A stretch of DNA of 64,000 nt from the NCBI RefSeq assembly GCF_002270485.1, contig NZ_NQOG01000009.1:46340-110339 (forward strand), given 5' to 3'. Below, one piece after another: positions 46,126 to 55,560 of this stretch; within the stretch, counting starts at the first letter, position 1, and every line of letters begins with the position of its first letter. Made by a program: the position numbers and the translations under genes. The notes below the pieces were generated by a model. It was given only the letters and a program-made list of their open reading frames with translations. It searched no databases and was not told the origin of the DNA. The DNA is from Anaerostipes hominis (ex Lee et al. 2021). GTDB taxonomy: Bacteria > Bacillota > Clostridia > Lachnospirales > Lachnospiraceae.

Positions 46126-48036
46126 TCACTCGGTTTCTTCTGACAAGGTCTCCCATTCTTCATAAAGGGTTTCCAGATGTTCCTCATTCCGGGCTTTTCC
46201 AGTGGAGAGTTCCAGCAGTTTCTTTGTATTGACTGCGTTCTCCGGCAGGCACATTTCTTCGTCAAGTTTTGTGTTTTCCGCCTCCAGTTCCTCGATTTCC
46301 TGTTCTATTTTTTTCAGGCGGTTTTCTCTTTTCCGCCGTTTTGCGTCTTTCTCCTTTTGCTTCTGCCAGATCAGCTTCGTATCGGATACAGACTCAGTTT
46401 CAGCATCCTGTACCTCTTTCGTGCCTTCCTTTTCCTTTTCTAAAAGATAGTGCTGGTAGTCACCCGGATAAGAGTGAAGACCGTCTTTCGGAGAGAGTTC
46501 AAGAATTCTTGTAGCCGTTTTGTTTATGAAATACCGGTCATGGGATACGTAAAGAACCGTGCCTGTGTATTGGGTCAGGGCGGATTCCAGGATTTCCTTG
46601 GAGTGAATGTCCAAGTGGTTGGTAGGCTCGTCAAGAATCAGGAAATTGGCATGGGATAACATAAGTTTCGCAAGAGATACCCGCCCCTTTTCCCCACCGC
46701 TTAAGGAAGAAACAAGTTTAAATACATCTTCTCCCTTAAAAAGGAAAGCGGCCAGTGTATTTCTGATTTTTGTGTTGGTCAGTTCCGGAAAGGAATCAGA
46801 TATCTCCTCGAAGATTGTCTTATCCGGATGCAGGTTGTCCTGTGCCTGGTCGTAATATCCGATGGATACTTGGGAACCGAGCCTGATCAGTCCTTTGTTT
46901 TTAGGCATTTGTTTGCAGATGATTTTCAACATCGTAGTCTTTCCGGTTCCATTGGCGCCGATCAATGCCACGCGCTCGCCGCGGAATATTTCAAAATTTA
47001 TATCGGAAAACAGCGTATGCGGCCCGAAACTTTTTTCCAGATGTTCCACCGTTAAGACATCGTTTCCGCTGACAACCGACGGTTCGATAGCAAAGCGCAT
47101 TTTCCCGTCGATCTCCACAGGCTTTTCGATGACATCAATTTTGTTCAGCATCTTTTCACGGCTCTCGGCCCGGCGGATGGATTTTTCCCGGTTAAACTGC
47201 TTTAGTTTTTCGATGACCGCCTTCTGGTGCCGGATCTCCTGCTGCTGGTTTTCGTACTCCTTTAAGCGGATCGCCTTTACCTGATCCCTTTTCTTAATAA
47301 AAGAAGTGTAGTTGCCGTCAAAGAGCATCGCATGCCCCGCCTCGATCTCCATCACCTTGTTGACGATCTTGTCCAGGAAATACCGGTCATGGGAGACCAG
47401 GATGACAGCGCCCTCATAGTGGCTTAAATAGTTTTCCAGCCATTGGATTGACTCAACATCCAGATGATTGGTAGGCTCATCCAGGAGAAGAATCTCGGGC
47501 TTCATCAGCAGAAGTTTTCCGAGAGCTACCCTTGTCTTTTGTCCTCCGGACAGTGTCTCAATCATTTTTTGAAAGTCTTCCTCTTTAAACCCGAGTCCTT
47601 TTAAGATTCCTGCGATCTCACTTTCATAGGCAAAACCGTTTTTCTGTTCAAATAAATGAGTGGTCCTGGTGTATTCCTCCATCTTTTCTTCGAGCTCTGC
47701 GCCGCTTAAATGCTTCATCATATGCTCCAGAGAGCGGAGTTTTTTGTCCAGTTCGATCACATCTTGTTTTATGGTCAAAAGCTCTTCATAAATGGTGCGG
47801 GAAGAAGTATGGTCCTGATGCTGTGCGAGATAGCCGATATCGGCGTCCTTCTTTTTGTGGATCTCCCCTTCGTCGGGTGTCATCTGATCCATGATGATCT
47901 TGAGCAGGGTGGACTTTCCGGCGCCGTTTAAGCCGATGACGGCGAGCCGGTCCTTCTCATTGATATGAAAGGAAATTCCTTTCAGGACTTCCTGGTCGAC
48001 AAATGTTTTATGTATATTCTGACAAGATAAAACCAT
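46126..48036 (-). CDS. ABC-F family ATPase (ribosome-associated or resistance type)
   Basis: The 636 residues hold two ATPase halves without membrane parts. Walker A motifs are 'GLNGAGKSTLLK' and 'GANGTGKTTMLK'. Signature motifs are 'LSGGQKTRVALG' and 'LSGGEKGRVSLA'. Both Walker B stretches read 'LLLDEPTNHLD/LILDEPTNHLD'. The linker (about 230-300) is charged and helical, and a lysine/glutamate-rich coiled coil ends the protein (about 560-636). ABC-F proteins act on the ribosome; housekeeping or antibiotic protection cannot be told apart here. ATG 48036 follows AAGGAG. Confidence 0.92.
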   Translation of the reverse strand: MVLSCQNIHKTFVDQEVLKGISFHINEKDRLAVIGLNGAGKSTLLKIIMDQMTPDEGEIHKKKDADIGYLAQHQDHTSSRTIYEELLTIKQDVIELDKKLRSLEHMMKHLSGAELEEKMEEYTRTTHLFEQKNGFAYESEIAGILKGLGFKEEDFQKMIETLSGGQKTRVALGKLLLMKPEILLLDEPTNHLDVESIQWLENYLSHYEGAVILVSHDRYFLDKIVNKVMEIEAGHAMLFDGNYTSFIKKRDQVKAIRLKEYENQQQEIRHQKAVIEKLKQFNREKSIRRAESREKMLNKIDVIEKPVEIDGKMRFAIEPSVVSGNDVLTVEHLEKSFGPHTLFSDINFEIFRGERVALIGANGTGKTTMLKIICKQMPKNKGLIRLGSQVSIGYYDQAQDNLHPDKTIFEEISDSFPELTNTKIRNTLAAFLFKGEDVFKLVSSLSGGEKGRVSLAKLMLSHANFLILDEPTNHLDIHSKEILESALTQYTGTVLYVSHDRYFINKTATRILELSPKDGLHSYPGDYQHYLLEKEKEGTKEVQDAETESVSDTKLIWQKQKEKDAKRRKRENRLKKIEQEIEELEAENTKLDEEMCLPENAVNTKKLLELSTGKARNEEHLETLYEEWETLSEETE

Positions 48037-48116
48037 AGTGCACTCCTTCAAAATTTCTAAGCTGTAAAAATTCCTTTTAAGCATAACATAATTTCTGAAA
48101 AAACGCACCGAAAAGT

Positions 48117-48145
48117 TTGACAGTTATTAGACAATCTTATATAAT
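48117..48145 (+). promoter_or_regulatory. Consensus SigA promoter of rex
   Basis: TTGACA (48117-48122), 17 bases, TATAAT (48140-48145): a perfect consensus promoter. A clear Rex operator (TTGTTAA-N4-TTAACAA) is not seen; only GTTAATAA at about 48163 is loosely similar. Confidence 0.9.
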
Positions 48146-48188
48146 TTATTTAATTTGAGTAGTTAATAAAATAAGTGGGAGGGTAATA

Positions 48189-48848
48189 ATGTCATCAATG
48201 GATAAGAATATATCACCGGCAGTTATAAAGAGATTACCTAGATATTACCGTTATTTGGGGGCTTTGAAAGCAAAAAATATTACGAGGATCTCATCCAAAG
48301 AGCTGAGCGAGAGAATGAAAGTAACTGCATCCCAGATCCGACAGGACCTGAATAACTTTGGAGGTTTCGGGCAGCAGGGATACGGTTACAATGTAGAAAA
48401 CCTTTACGTGGAGATCGGCAAGATCCTGGGGCTTGACAAGAGCAATCAGATGATCATTGTCGGTGCCGGAAATCTGGGGCAGGCATTGGCCAATTATCAG
48501 GATTTCAACAATAACAGCATTGGTTTTCAGGTGATCGCACTGTTCGATGTAAATCCGAAGCTGATCGGCATCACGGTGCACGGAGTAGAAGTGCACGATA
48601 TTGACGATATGGAAGAGTTTATAAAGAATCATGAGATCAAGATCGCAGCCCTCACGCTTCCGCAGGACCAGGCGCCGAAGATTGCCAAAGATCTTGTGTC
48701 CTGGGGCATCAAAGGATTTTGGAACTTTGCTCCTGTGGATCTCACGCTGCCAGACAGTGTGACCGTGGAGAATGTCCATCTGGCAGAAAGTCTCATGACG
48801 CTGACTTACAATATTCACAGCAGGGAAGACGGCGAGGGCGCGGAGTAA
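48189..48848 (+). CDS. rex: Redox-sensing transcriptional repressor Rex
   Basis: Senses the NADH/NAD+ ratio and represses fermentation genes when NAD+ is high. The 219 residues have a winged helix ('AVIKRLPRYYRYLGAL', 'VTASQIRQDLNNFGGFGQQG') and a Rossmann domain ('MIIVGAGNLGQALANY' near 95). The C-terminal helix that swaps between subunits is present. GGGAGGG precedes the ATG. It leads the string rex-acpS-nnr-alr. Confidence 0.95.
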   Translation: MSSMDKNISPAVIKRLPRYYRYLGALKAKNITRISSKELSERMKVTASQIRQDLNNFGGFGQQGYGYNVENLYVEIGKILGLDKSNQMIIVGAGNLGQALANYQDFNNNSIGFQVIALFDVNPKLIGITVHGVEVHDIDDMEEFIKNHEIKIAALTLPQDQAPKIAKDLVSWGIKGFWNFAPVDLTLPDSVTVENVHLAESLMTLTYNIHSREDGEGAE

Positions 48849-48864
48849 AGACGGGAGGAACGCC

Positions 48865-49227
48865 ATGATTGTCGGTATAGGAACTGACCTGATAGAAATC
48901 GGGCGGGTACAGAAGATGGTGGAGAGAAAGAACCGCCTAAGCCGGATTTTTTCAGAAGAGGAACTGGCATACGCAGGTTTAAACAGTACGACTCTTGCTG
49001 GTAATTTTGCAGTTAAAGAAGCCGTTTCCAAAGTATTTGGAACCGGCTTCTTCGGATTGGAGCCCTATGAGATCGGAGTGTTCCGGGATTCAAAAGGAGC
49101 GCCTTATGTGAAACTGACAGGCAGAGCCGAAAAGCTGGCATCGGATATGCAGATTACGAAATTTCATGTGTCGGTTACGAACACAGGGGGGCTGGCACAG
49201 GCTTTTGTCATAGGAGAGTGTCTATGA
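48865..49227 (+). CDS. acpS: Holo-[acyl-carrier-protein] synthase
   Basis: Moves 4'-phosphopantetheine from CoA to acyl carrier protein. The 120-residue product shows 'IVGIGTDLIEIGRV' at the start (metal Asp) and 'GNFAVKEAVSKVFGTG' near 50 (Glu and Lys), the AcpS signature. GGGAGGAACGCC precedes the ATG. It overlaps the next gene by 4 bases (ATGA). Confidence 0.95.
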   Translation: MIVGIGTDLIEIGRVQKMVERKNRLSRIFSEEELAYAGLNSTTLAGNFAVKEAVSKVFGTGFFGLEPYEIGVFRDSKGAPYVKLTGRAEKLASDMQITKFHVSVTNTGGLAQAFVIGECL

Positions 49228-50705
49228 AATATGTTTTGAAAAATCAGGAAATGCAGGATGTTGATAAAGAGACCATACAGCAGATCGGAATGCCGGGTCT
49301 TGTGCTGATGGAGCGGGCCAGCGAAAAAATTGCCCGAAGGCTCATGGAAACGGTCAGAAAAAGTGACAGGATACTTTCTGTGGCAGGATGCGGAAATAAC
49401 GGGGGAGATGCGCTGGCTGCGGCCAGAATCCTTCTGGAGGAAGGATATTCTGTGGATTTCACAGTCGTGGGGGAGCTGTCCAAGGCATCCGGAGATTTAA
49501 AGACGCAGTATGATATCCTTACCCGTCTTGGGTATGAGCAAAAAAAAGAAATAGATTATAACGGCTATGACTGGATTTTGGAAGGAATGTTCGGCGTAGG
49601 CCTTTCCAGGGAGATAGCGGGGATATATCGGACCGTTGTGGAGAGGATCAATGAAAGCAGAGCCAGAGTCATGTCAGTCGATATTCCCTCCGGCATCAGC
49701 GGGGATACGGGGAAAGTCCTTGGATGCGCCGTCAGGGCAGACGCTACGGTGACGTTCGGCGGGCCCAAGGCAGGACATCTGCTCTATCCGGGAAGAGAAT
49801 ATGCGGGACGGCTGTATGTAGAAAAGATCGGTTTCTTTGATTCCGTTTTAAAGAAGCATGCAGGGGGATTCACATACGACAGGGAAGATCTAAAGAGGCT
49901 TCCGGGCCGTTTTGCGGATTCTCACAAGGGCACCTACGGAAAAGTCCTGATCATAGCAGGAAATGAGACGATGTCAGGGGCTGCTTTTTTTTCGGCAAAG
50001 AGTGCTCTGCGCATGGGCAGCGGACTGGTAAAGGTGATTTCCTGTGAAGCCAACCGTCCGATTCTGCAGTCTATGCTTCCGGAAGTACTGTTCGGAACAT
50101 ATGAGAATGTAAAAAAAGCCCTTGAATGGTGTGACTGTATCTTATTCGGACCTGGAATGGGAGTCTCAGAGCGGACCAAAGAATTATTGGAAGAGGTTTT
50201 ACAGTGTGGAAAGAAACCTCTTTTGCTGGATGCCGACGGCCTGAATACGGTCAGCCGTTATGGAATGGAGATCGATTATCCGGCAGGGTGTGTTCTCACA
50301 CCGCATCTCCTGGAAGCTGCAAGGCTTCTTGGAATATCCGCAGAGCAGGTGAAAGAAAGTTTGACGGATGCGGGGCAGAGGCTGGCAGACAGATTCCGCG
50401 GCACTGCTGTGCTGAAGGATGCGGCGACGCTCGTAGTGTCAGCCGACCGGCCCGTTTATTATAACAGCAGCGGCAACAACGGAATGGCCACAGGGGGGAG
50501 CGGAGACGTGTTAAGCGGCATGATCGCAAGTCTCCTCGGGAGAGGCATGGGATGTTTGGAAGCTGCGGTTCTGGGCGTCTATGTCCATGGGCTTGCAGGA
50601 GACCATGCTGCAGAAATTTTGGGATACGACAGCATGCTGGCATCAGACATCATCGACGCGGTCAGCAGTGTTTTAGGAGGAATCAGCAATGAATCAATAT
50701 TATAG
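49224..50705 (+). CDS. nnr: Bifunctional NAD(P)HX epimerase/dehydratase
   Basis: Repairs hydrated NAD(P)H: the N-terminal YjeF_N half epimerises it and the C-terminal YjeF_C/ribokinase-like half dehydrates it with ADP. The 493 residues have 'VAGCGNNGGDALAAARIL' near 54 and, in the second half, 'HKGTYGKVLIIAGN', 'GPGMG' and 'ATGGSGDVLSGMIA'. ATG 49224 is chosen for the ATGA overlap and GGAGAG 6 bases upstream; a GTG 6 bases earlier is possible. alr overlaps its end by 17 bases. Confidence 0.94.
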   Translation: MKYVLKNQEMQDVDKETIQQIGMPGLVLMERASEKIARRLMETVRKSDRILSVAGCGNNGGDALAAARILLEEGYSVDFTVVGELSKASGDLKTQYDILTRLGYEQKKEIDYNGYDWILEGMFGVGLSREIAGIYRTVVERINESRARVMSVDIPSGISGDTGKVLGCAVRADATVTFGGPKAGHLLYPGREYAGRLYVEKIGFFDSVLKKHAGGFTYDREDLKRLPGRFADSHKGTYGKVLIIAGNETMSGAAFFSAKSALRMGSGLVKVISCEANRPILQSMLPEVLFGTYENVKKALEWCDCILFGPGMGVSERTKELLEEVLQCGKKPLLLDADGLNTVSRYGMEIDYPAGCVLTPHLLEAARLLGISAEQVKESLTDAGQRLADRFRGTAVLKDAATLVVSADRPVYYNSSGNNGMATGGSGDVLSGMIASLLGRGMGCLEAAVLGVYVHGLAGDHAAEILGYDSMLASDIIDAVSSVLGGISNESIL

Positions 50706-51855
50706 AGTATATGCAGCCATCGACCTGGATGCGATCTGCCAAAATATCAGCGAGATAAAGAAAATTGTGGGGCCGGATACAAAGATCATGCCGGTGATCA
50801 AGGCCGACGGCTACGGACACGGGGCAGTCCCGGTGGCGAAGGCATTGAATAAGATCGGCGTCGACGGTTTTGCGGTGGCGATCATTGAGGAAGGGATCGC
50901 ACTGAGAAAACAGGGGATCACAAAACCGATCTTAATTCTTGGATATACTTCGGAATATCAGTATGCTTCTTTGATCCAGCACGAAATTGAACAGACGGTA
51001 TTTTCTTATGAGATGGCGGAGGCGATCTCTAAATTTGCGGTTACGATGAAGAAGGAAGCCAAGATACATATCAAAGTGGATACCGGAATGAACAGGATCG
51101 GTTTTAAGCCCACGGAAGAATCTGTCGGGCAGGTACAGCGTATCCGGAAGCTTCCGAATATTAAGATCCAGGGGATTTTTACTCATTTTGCATGTGCGGA
51201 CGAGGAGGAGAAGACATCAGCCAGACACCAGAAGGAACTGTTTGATCAGTTTGTCTCAAAGATTGAAGAAAAAGGGATCAAGATCCCGGTCAAGCACGTC
51301 TCCAACAGCGCAGCCATCATGGACCTTTGTGAATGCCGCATGGATATGGTGCGCTCCGGCATCATCACCTATGGACTGTACCCATCCGAAGAAGTGGATA
51401 AGTCGGCCATTGATTTAAAGCCGGCACTTTCCCTGATCAGCCATGTGATCCATGTAAAGGAAGTGGGACCGGGAGAAGGGGTCAGTTACGGCTCAACGTT
51501 CGTTACGGACAGGAAGACCAGGATCGCGACGATACCGGTAGGTTACGCTGACGGCTATCCGAGGGCCTTATCTTCCAGGGGAAGGGTCATTATCCGGGGA
51601 CAGTATGCGCCGATTATTGGAAGGATCTGCATGGATCAGTTTATGGTGGACGTGACCGATATCGAAGGCGTCAGCGTCATGGACCGGGTCACCCTGGTAG
51701 GGACAGACGGAGATAAAAATATCACGGTGGAAGAGGCGGCAGATCTGGCAGGTTCCTTTAACTATGAATTTGTCTGCGGGATCGGAAAAAGGGTTCCCAG
51801 AGTATACTTCCAGGATGGAAAGGCAAAAGAGGCAGTGGACTATCTGGAAGACTGA
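50689..51855 (+). CDS. alr: Alanine racemase
   Basis: Makes D-alanine for peptidoglycan; a PLP enzyme. The 388 residues have 'MPVIKADGYGHGAV' near 33 with the PLP lysine, 'VDTGMNRIGF' near 127, and the C-terminal-domain 'SYGSTFVTD' with the catalytic tyrosine, then 'GRICMDQFMVDVTD'. AGGAGGAATCAGC lies inside the end of nnr. The order nnr-alr-mazF resembles the alr-ndoA order of B. subtilis. Confidence 0.96.
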   Translation: MNQYYRVYAAIDLDAICQNISEIKKIVGPDTKIMPVIKADGYGHGAVPVAKALNKIGVDGFAVAIIEEGIALRKQGITKPILILGYTSEYQYASLIQHEIEQTVFSYEMAEAISKFAVTMKKEAKIHIKVDTGMNRIGFKPTEESVGQVQRIRKLPNIKIQGIFTHFACADEEEKTSARHQKELFDQFVSKIEEKGIKIPVKHVSNSAAIMDLCECRMDMVRSGIITYGLYPSEEVDKSAIDLKPALSLISHVIHVKEVGPGEGVSYGSTFVTDRKTRIATIPVGYADGYPRALSSRGRVIIRGQYAPIIGRICMDQFMVDVTDIEGVSVMDRVTLVGTDGDKNITVEEAADLAGSFNYEFVCGIGKRVPRVYFQDGKAKEAVDYLED

Positions 51856-51972
51856 GGTATTCTAAAGCCGGACGAAAATCGTTTGGAAAATAGGATTAAG
51901 TTGAATACTTCTGAAAGAAATGTCAATACTCTTCATAAACTATTATGAAAGAGATGGAGAGTGATTAGGCTT

Positions 51973-52320
51973 ATGGTAATTAAGCGAGGAGATATTTTTT
52001 ATGCGGATTTGAGGCCTGTTGTCGGCTCAGAACAAGGAGGCGTCCGCCCGGTCATTATTTTGCAGAACGACGCGGGCAACCGATACAGCCCCACGGTCAT
52101 CTGTGCAGCGATCACGAGCAAGATGAACAAGGCAAAACTTCCGACCCATGTGCCGGTGGACTGCAGGAAATGCCAGCTGGAAAAAGATTCGGTTATCTTG
52201 CTGGAACAGATCAGGACGATCGATAAAAGCCGGCTGAGAGAAAAGGTCTGTCATCTGAACAGTTTTATATTGGAGAAAGTTGACAGGGCATTAAAGATCA
52301 GTTTAAGTCTTGATACATAG
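51973..52320 (+). CDS. ndoA: MazF/PemK-family endoribonuclease (EndoA)
   Basis: A 115-residue sequence-specific RNase toxin: '[20 protein letters not shown]' at the N-terminus, '[19 protein letters not shown]' and 'HVPVD' then '[15 protein letters not shown]'. The catalytic Arg (in GGVRP) and Thr (in SPTVI or ITSK) are present. ATG 51973 is chosen; a GTG at 51961 is in frame and closer to GGAGAG. The 105-117 bases between alr and this gene cannot hold a usual MazE antitoxin, so it appears alone. Confidence 0.92.
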   Translation: MVIKRGDIFYADLRPVVGSEQGGVRPVIILQNDAGNRYSPTVICAAITSKMNKAKLPTHVPVDCRKCQLEKDSVILLEQIRTIDKSRLREKVCHLNSFILEKVDRALKISLSLDT

Positions 52321-52389
52321 ATGGACAGATTGACCTTTTCTTCGTAAAATGGTATATTTTATTACGACTGATGAATAAAGGAGATGTAT

Positions 52390-53340
52390 ATGGAAGATTT
52401 AAGTGCCGCGATGATCCTGATACCGCTGCTTACGTTGGTATTAGGTGCCGTCTTCGGCTACATAATTGGAACGAAAAGCAAAAATAAGCCCAAGGGTAAG
52501 CAAAACGATCAGACAGAGCGGGAAGCGGATGACGATAATGACAATGAATATGAGGAAGAGATCATGAACATTGTCAACCAGGGGCATGAGCAGGGGGCCA
52601 TTTTGGAAGATGAAGCCAAGATGATCACCAATATTTTTGAGTTCGGGGACAAAGATGTAACCGATGTCATGACTTCCAGAAAGAAAATCGATGGGATCGA
52701 CTGCACCATGTCTCTGGAAGAAGCCCTGCATTTTATGCTGGATGAGCCATATTCAAGATTTCCTCTCTATGAGGAGGATATCGATCATATCATCGGTGTC
52801 CTGTATCTCAAGGATGTGATCGACGCCTTTATAAATAATAAAGATCTGGAGCTCTATGAGATTGCCAGGGAGCCGTTCTATGTACACCAGACCATGAATC
52901 TGTCTGTGTTGTTTCAGGAAATGCAGACAAAAAAGATCCATATGGCGATCGTTGTGGATGAATACAGTCAGACAGAAGGCATTGTTTCAATGGAAGATAT
53001 GCTGGAAGTGATCGTTGGAAATATCCTGGATGAGTATGATGTGGAAGACAGGGAGATCACAAAGCTTGGTTGGGCCGATATTTTCCTGATGCGGGGAAGC
53101 ACGAGACTTGAAAAGATCGAGGAAGTGCTCGGCATCGAGTTTGAAGTAGAAGAGATTGAAACGCTGAGCGGATTTTTGGTAGACCAGTTGGGCCATCTTC
53201 CGGAACAGGGAGAAGAAGTGGAGATCATTTATGAAGGATGGTCTTTTAAATCCGTGGATATTCACGACAACGTGATCAAACAGGTAAAAGTGGAGAAAAA
53301 GCATACAAAAAAAGAAGAAAATGATTCAGAGAAGGAGTAA
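52390..53340 (+). CDS. CBS-pair/CorC_HlyC-domain protein (hemolysin C-like)
   Basis: A 316-residue protein with one N-terminal membrane helix (about 8-28), an acidic linker (about 38-60), two CBS domains (about 95-215: '[14 protein letters not shown]', '[20 protein letters not shown]', '[20 protein letters not shown]') and a C-terminal CorC_HlyC domain. The large DUF21 membrane domain of full TlyC proteins is missing, so it is the short CorC-type form. The family is tied to magnesium efflux. ATG 52390 lies 6 bases after AAGGAG; the ATG at 52384 abuts it. Confidence 0.87.
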   Translation: MEDLSAAMILIPLLTLVLGAVFGYIIGTKSKNKPKGKQNDQTEREADDDNDNEYEEEIMNIVNQGHEQGAILEDEAKMITNIFEFGDKDVTDVMTSRKKIDGIDCTMSLEEALHFMLDEPYSRFPLYEEDIDHIIGVLYLKDVIDAFINNKDLELYEIAREPFYVHQTMNLSVLFQEMQTKKIHMAIVVDEYSQTEGIVSMEDMLEVIVGNILDEYDVEDREITKLGWADIFLMRGSTRLEKIEEVLGIEFEVEEIETLSGFLVDQLGHLPEQGEEVEIIYEGWSFKSVDIHDNVIKQVKVEKKHTKKEENDSEKE

Positions 53341-53348
53341 ATACAGTT

Positions 53349-54077
53349 ATGTCAGGACATAGTAAATTTGCAAACATTAAACACAAGAAAGAAAAAAATG
53401 ACGCGAAAAAAGGCAAGATCTTTACCAAACTCGGAAGAGAGATTGCTGTGGCGGTGAAAGAAGGCGGTGCGGACCCGGAAAATAACAGCCGGCTCCGTGA
53501 TATTATCGCTAAGGCAAAGGCCAACAATATGCCCAATGACACCATTGACCGAAGCATCAAAAAAGCTGCGGGCGATGCAAACGCCGTCAACTATGAGGCT
53601 ATTACATATGAAGGATACGGCCCGAGCGGAGTTGCGATCATCGTAGAGGCTCTGACAGACAACAAAAACAGGACTGCCTCCAATGTCCGGAGTGCCTTTA
53701 CCAAAGGAAACGGAAGCATCGGGACACCGGGCTGTGTCTCCTACAATTTTGAGAAAAAGGGCCAGATCATTATCGCAAAAGAGGATTGTCAGATGGATGA
53801 GGACGATCTCATGATGACTGCGCTGGATGCGGGAGCAGAGGATTTTGCCGCAGAGGAAGACAGCTATGAGATCGTTACGGACCCGGATGATTTTTCTAAA
53901 GTCAGGGAGGCTCTGGAAGCGGAGTCCATCGAGATGGCCAGTGCGGAAGTCACCATGATCCCGAACACCATGGTAGAGCTGGTTTCTGAGGATGATATCA
54001 AGAATCTGCAGAAGACGCTGGATCTGCTGGAAGAAGATGATGACGTCCAGGATGTCTGGCATAACTGGAACGAATAG
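53349..54077 (+). CDS. yebC: YebC/PmpR-family protein (TACO1-like)
   Basis: The 242 residues begin '[20 protein letters not shown]', the unmistakable family start. '[20 protein letters not shown]' and '[20 protein letters not shown]' follow. Long annotated as a transcription regulator, the family also helps translation of proline stretches. The acidic C-terminus ('[15 protein letters not shown]') is usual. It starts 8 bases after the CBS gene behind GAAGGAG. Confidence 0.95.
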   Translation: MSGHSKFANIKHKKEKNDAKKGKIFTKLGREIAVAVKEGGADPENNSRLRDIIAKAKANNMPNDTIDRSIKKAAGDANAVNYEAITYEGYGPSGVAIIVEALTDNKNRTASNVRSAFTKGNGSIGTPGCVSYNFEKKGQIIIAKEDCQMDEDDLMMTALDAGAEDFAAEEDSYEIVTDPDDFSKVREALEAESIEMASAEVTMIPNTMVELVSEDDIKNLQKTLDLLEEDDDVQDVWHNWNE

Positions 54078-54095
54078 ACTGTACAGACCGAACAG

Positions 54096-54139
54096 AGACC
54101 TTTCATTATGCATTTATGTCATGATGAAGGGTCTTTTTA
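54096..54139 (+). terminator. Terminator after yebC
   Basis: AGACCTTTCATTATG pairs with CATGATGAAGGGTCT, followed by TTTTT. Confidence 0.75.
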
Positions 54140-54165
54140 TGATATAATTAAGAAGATGATATATC

Positions 54166-54411
54166 ATGCAGATCCGGGAAGGTGCCATCAGGGGAACCGG
54201 CAGGGCTGTGATCAAAGTATCTGTTCCTGAATCGGGCATTTATAGCAGTGCTTCTAAAAATATTACGGTCAAAGCGGCACCGAAGCGTCCTTCATTCAGC
54301 ATTAAGAATATAAAAGGGAAAAAATTAAGGATCAGCTGGAAAAAGGATAAAAGGCCAAGCGGTTATGAGATCTGTACAGCGTCCAACTCAGAATTTAAAA
54401 ATCAGAAAGTA
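54166..54411 (+). pseudogene. Remnant of an Ig-like/fibronectin-III surface protein
   Basis: About 80 codons resemble the end of a BIG2-like repeat ('GTGRAVIKVSVPESGIYSSA') joined to the start of a fibronectin-type repeat ('GKKLRISWKKDKRPSGYEI'). Such repeats are normal in large clostridial surface proteins. The frame then turns into hydrophobic, unrelated sequence and stops at 54561. There is no signal peptide and no ribosome site before the ATG at 54166. It is therefore a fragment, not a gene in use. Confidence 0.6.
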
Positions 54412-54541
54412 AACTTTGTATGGATTTTGATCTCCTATGAGATACTAATAACCTTAATATTTCAGGATTATATGAAAGAAGACAGGACGAATTTTCTTTG
54501 TGAACATCCTGTGATTTTTTCTAAAATAACTATAAAATCTA

Positions 54542-54570
54542 TTGATTTTATAACAGCTTGAAGATATAAT
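54542..54570 (+). promoter_or_regulatory. Promoter of the YugP-type peptidase
   Basis: TTGATT (54542-54547), 17 bases, TATAAT (54565-54570), about 50 bases before the start codon. A weak hairpin ACAGGA/TCCTGT with TTTTTT lies just upstream (54482-54520) and may end stray upstream transcripts. Confidence 0.75.
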
Positions 54571-54621
54571 GCATGTTACTGTAAAGAAAAGATAAACTTT
54601 TTGAAGAGGAAGGGATGACTT

Positions 54622-55323
54622 ATGTTTCCGATGTATGGATTTTTTGATCCGACTTATATTTTGATTATAATAGGTGTTATTATTACGCTTGCGGCATCTG
54701 CCAAGATGAATTCGGCTTTTAGGAGGTACTCAAGGGTCCGCAGTCACTCAGGGCTGACAGGAGCACAGGCAGCTACGAAAATTTTGAATTATGCGGGAAT
54801 CTATGATGTAGTAGTGGAACGTGTGTCCGGTAACCTGACCGACCACTATGATCCAAGAAGTAAAGTATTAAGATTGTCCGACGCTACGTATAATGCCACA
54901 TCGGTAGCGGCAATCGGTGTCGCCGCTCATGAGTGCGGTCATGCTATGCAGGACAAAGAGGCGTATGCACCGCTCAAACTCCGCGGAAGTCTAGTACCTG
55001 TAGCTAATATTGGCTCTAATCTTTCATGGGTTTTTATTATCCTGGGTATCATCATGGGGGCCAATCAGACACTCCTGAATATCGGGATACTCCTGTTCTC
55101 GCTGGCCGTGATCTTCCAGTTAGTAACTCTTCCGGTAGAGTTCAACGCATCCAGCCGTGCGCTGAGAGTTTTGAAAGACTCTGCGATGATGTATGATGAT
55201 GAAGTGGAAGATACAAGAAAAGTATTATCTGCGGCTGCATTGACCTATGTAGCATCTGCGGCTGCAGCTATTTTGAGTCTGCTGCGTCTGGTGATTTTAT
55301 TCGGCGGCGGCAGAGACGATTAA
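54622..55323 (+). CDS. YugP-type zinc-dependent membrane peptidase
   Basis: A 233-residue protein of the Zn_peptidase_2 (YugP) family. The zinc motif is H103-E-C-G-H107 in 'GVAAHECGHAMQ'. Membrane helices lie near 11-26, 130-150, 152-170 and 205-230. 'LSDATYNATSVAAIGV' precedes the motif, and 'PVEFNASSRAL' follows as the third-ligand region. The native substrate is unknown. AGAGGAAGG precedes the ATG. It is a single-gene unit. Confidence 0.88.
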   Translation: MFPMYGFFDPTYILIIIGVIITLAASAKMNSAFRRYSRVRSHSGLTGAQAATKILNYAGIYDVVVERVSGNLTDHYDPRSKVLRLSDATYNATSVAAIGVAAHECGHAMQDKEAYAPLKLRGSLVPVANIGSNLSWVFIILGIIMGANQTLLNIGILLFSLAVIFQLVTLPVEFNASSRALRVLKDSAMMYDDEVEDTRKVLSAAALTYVASAAAAILSLLRLVILFGGGRDD

Positions 55324-55524
55324 TAAATTAAAGAGATTTTCTCGATTTTCTGCATTCGGTTTTGAAAAGCCCGTCTTTTCGCTGTATCCAAAGTTCTTAT
55401 AAAGATAAAGACACCGTGTTGCAAAGACTGGGAATAAACATAAGACGCCGTGGATTTTTGGATGCGTGATACGATTGACGGGAGCAGCAGTCTGTCTGTT
55501 TAAGAAAAAGAAGATGGAGGAGTG
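55324..55524. other. Non-coding stretch ending in a terminator
   Basis: About 200 bases without a credible gene on either strand. It ends in a clear terminator well downstream of the peptidase stop. Short complementary pieces (AGACTG near 55427 with CAGTCT near 55488) allow some folding, but I recognise no known RNA family. It may simply be a long 3' untranslated region. Confidence 0.35.
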
Positions 55525-55560
55525 GACAGCCGGGAGAAACAAACCTGGCTGTCTTCTTTT
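55525..55560 (+). terminator. Intrinsic terminator
   Basis: GACAGCCGGG (55525-55534) pairs with CCTGGCTGTC (55544-55553) with one G-T pair, followed by TTCTTTT. Confidence 0.8.

Noticed and set aside
48123..48188. Rex self-operator at the rex promoter
   Set aside because: No TTGTTAA-N4-TTAACAA-like palindrome; only a weak half-site, so self-control is not claimed.
53352..54113. A 253-codon minus-strand frame opposite yebC
   Set aside because: Antisense shadow of yebC; its low-complexity, Ile/Phe/Cys-rich composition mirrors the real gene.
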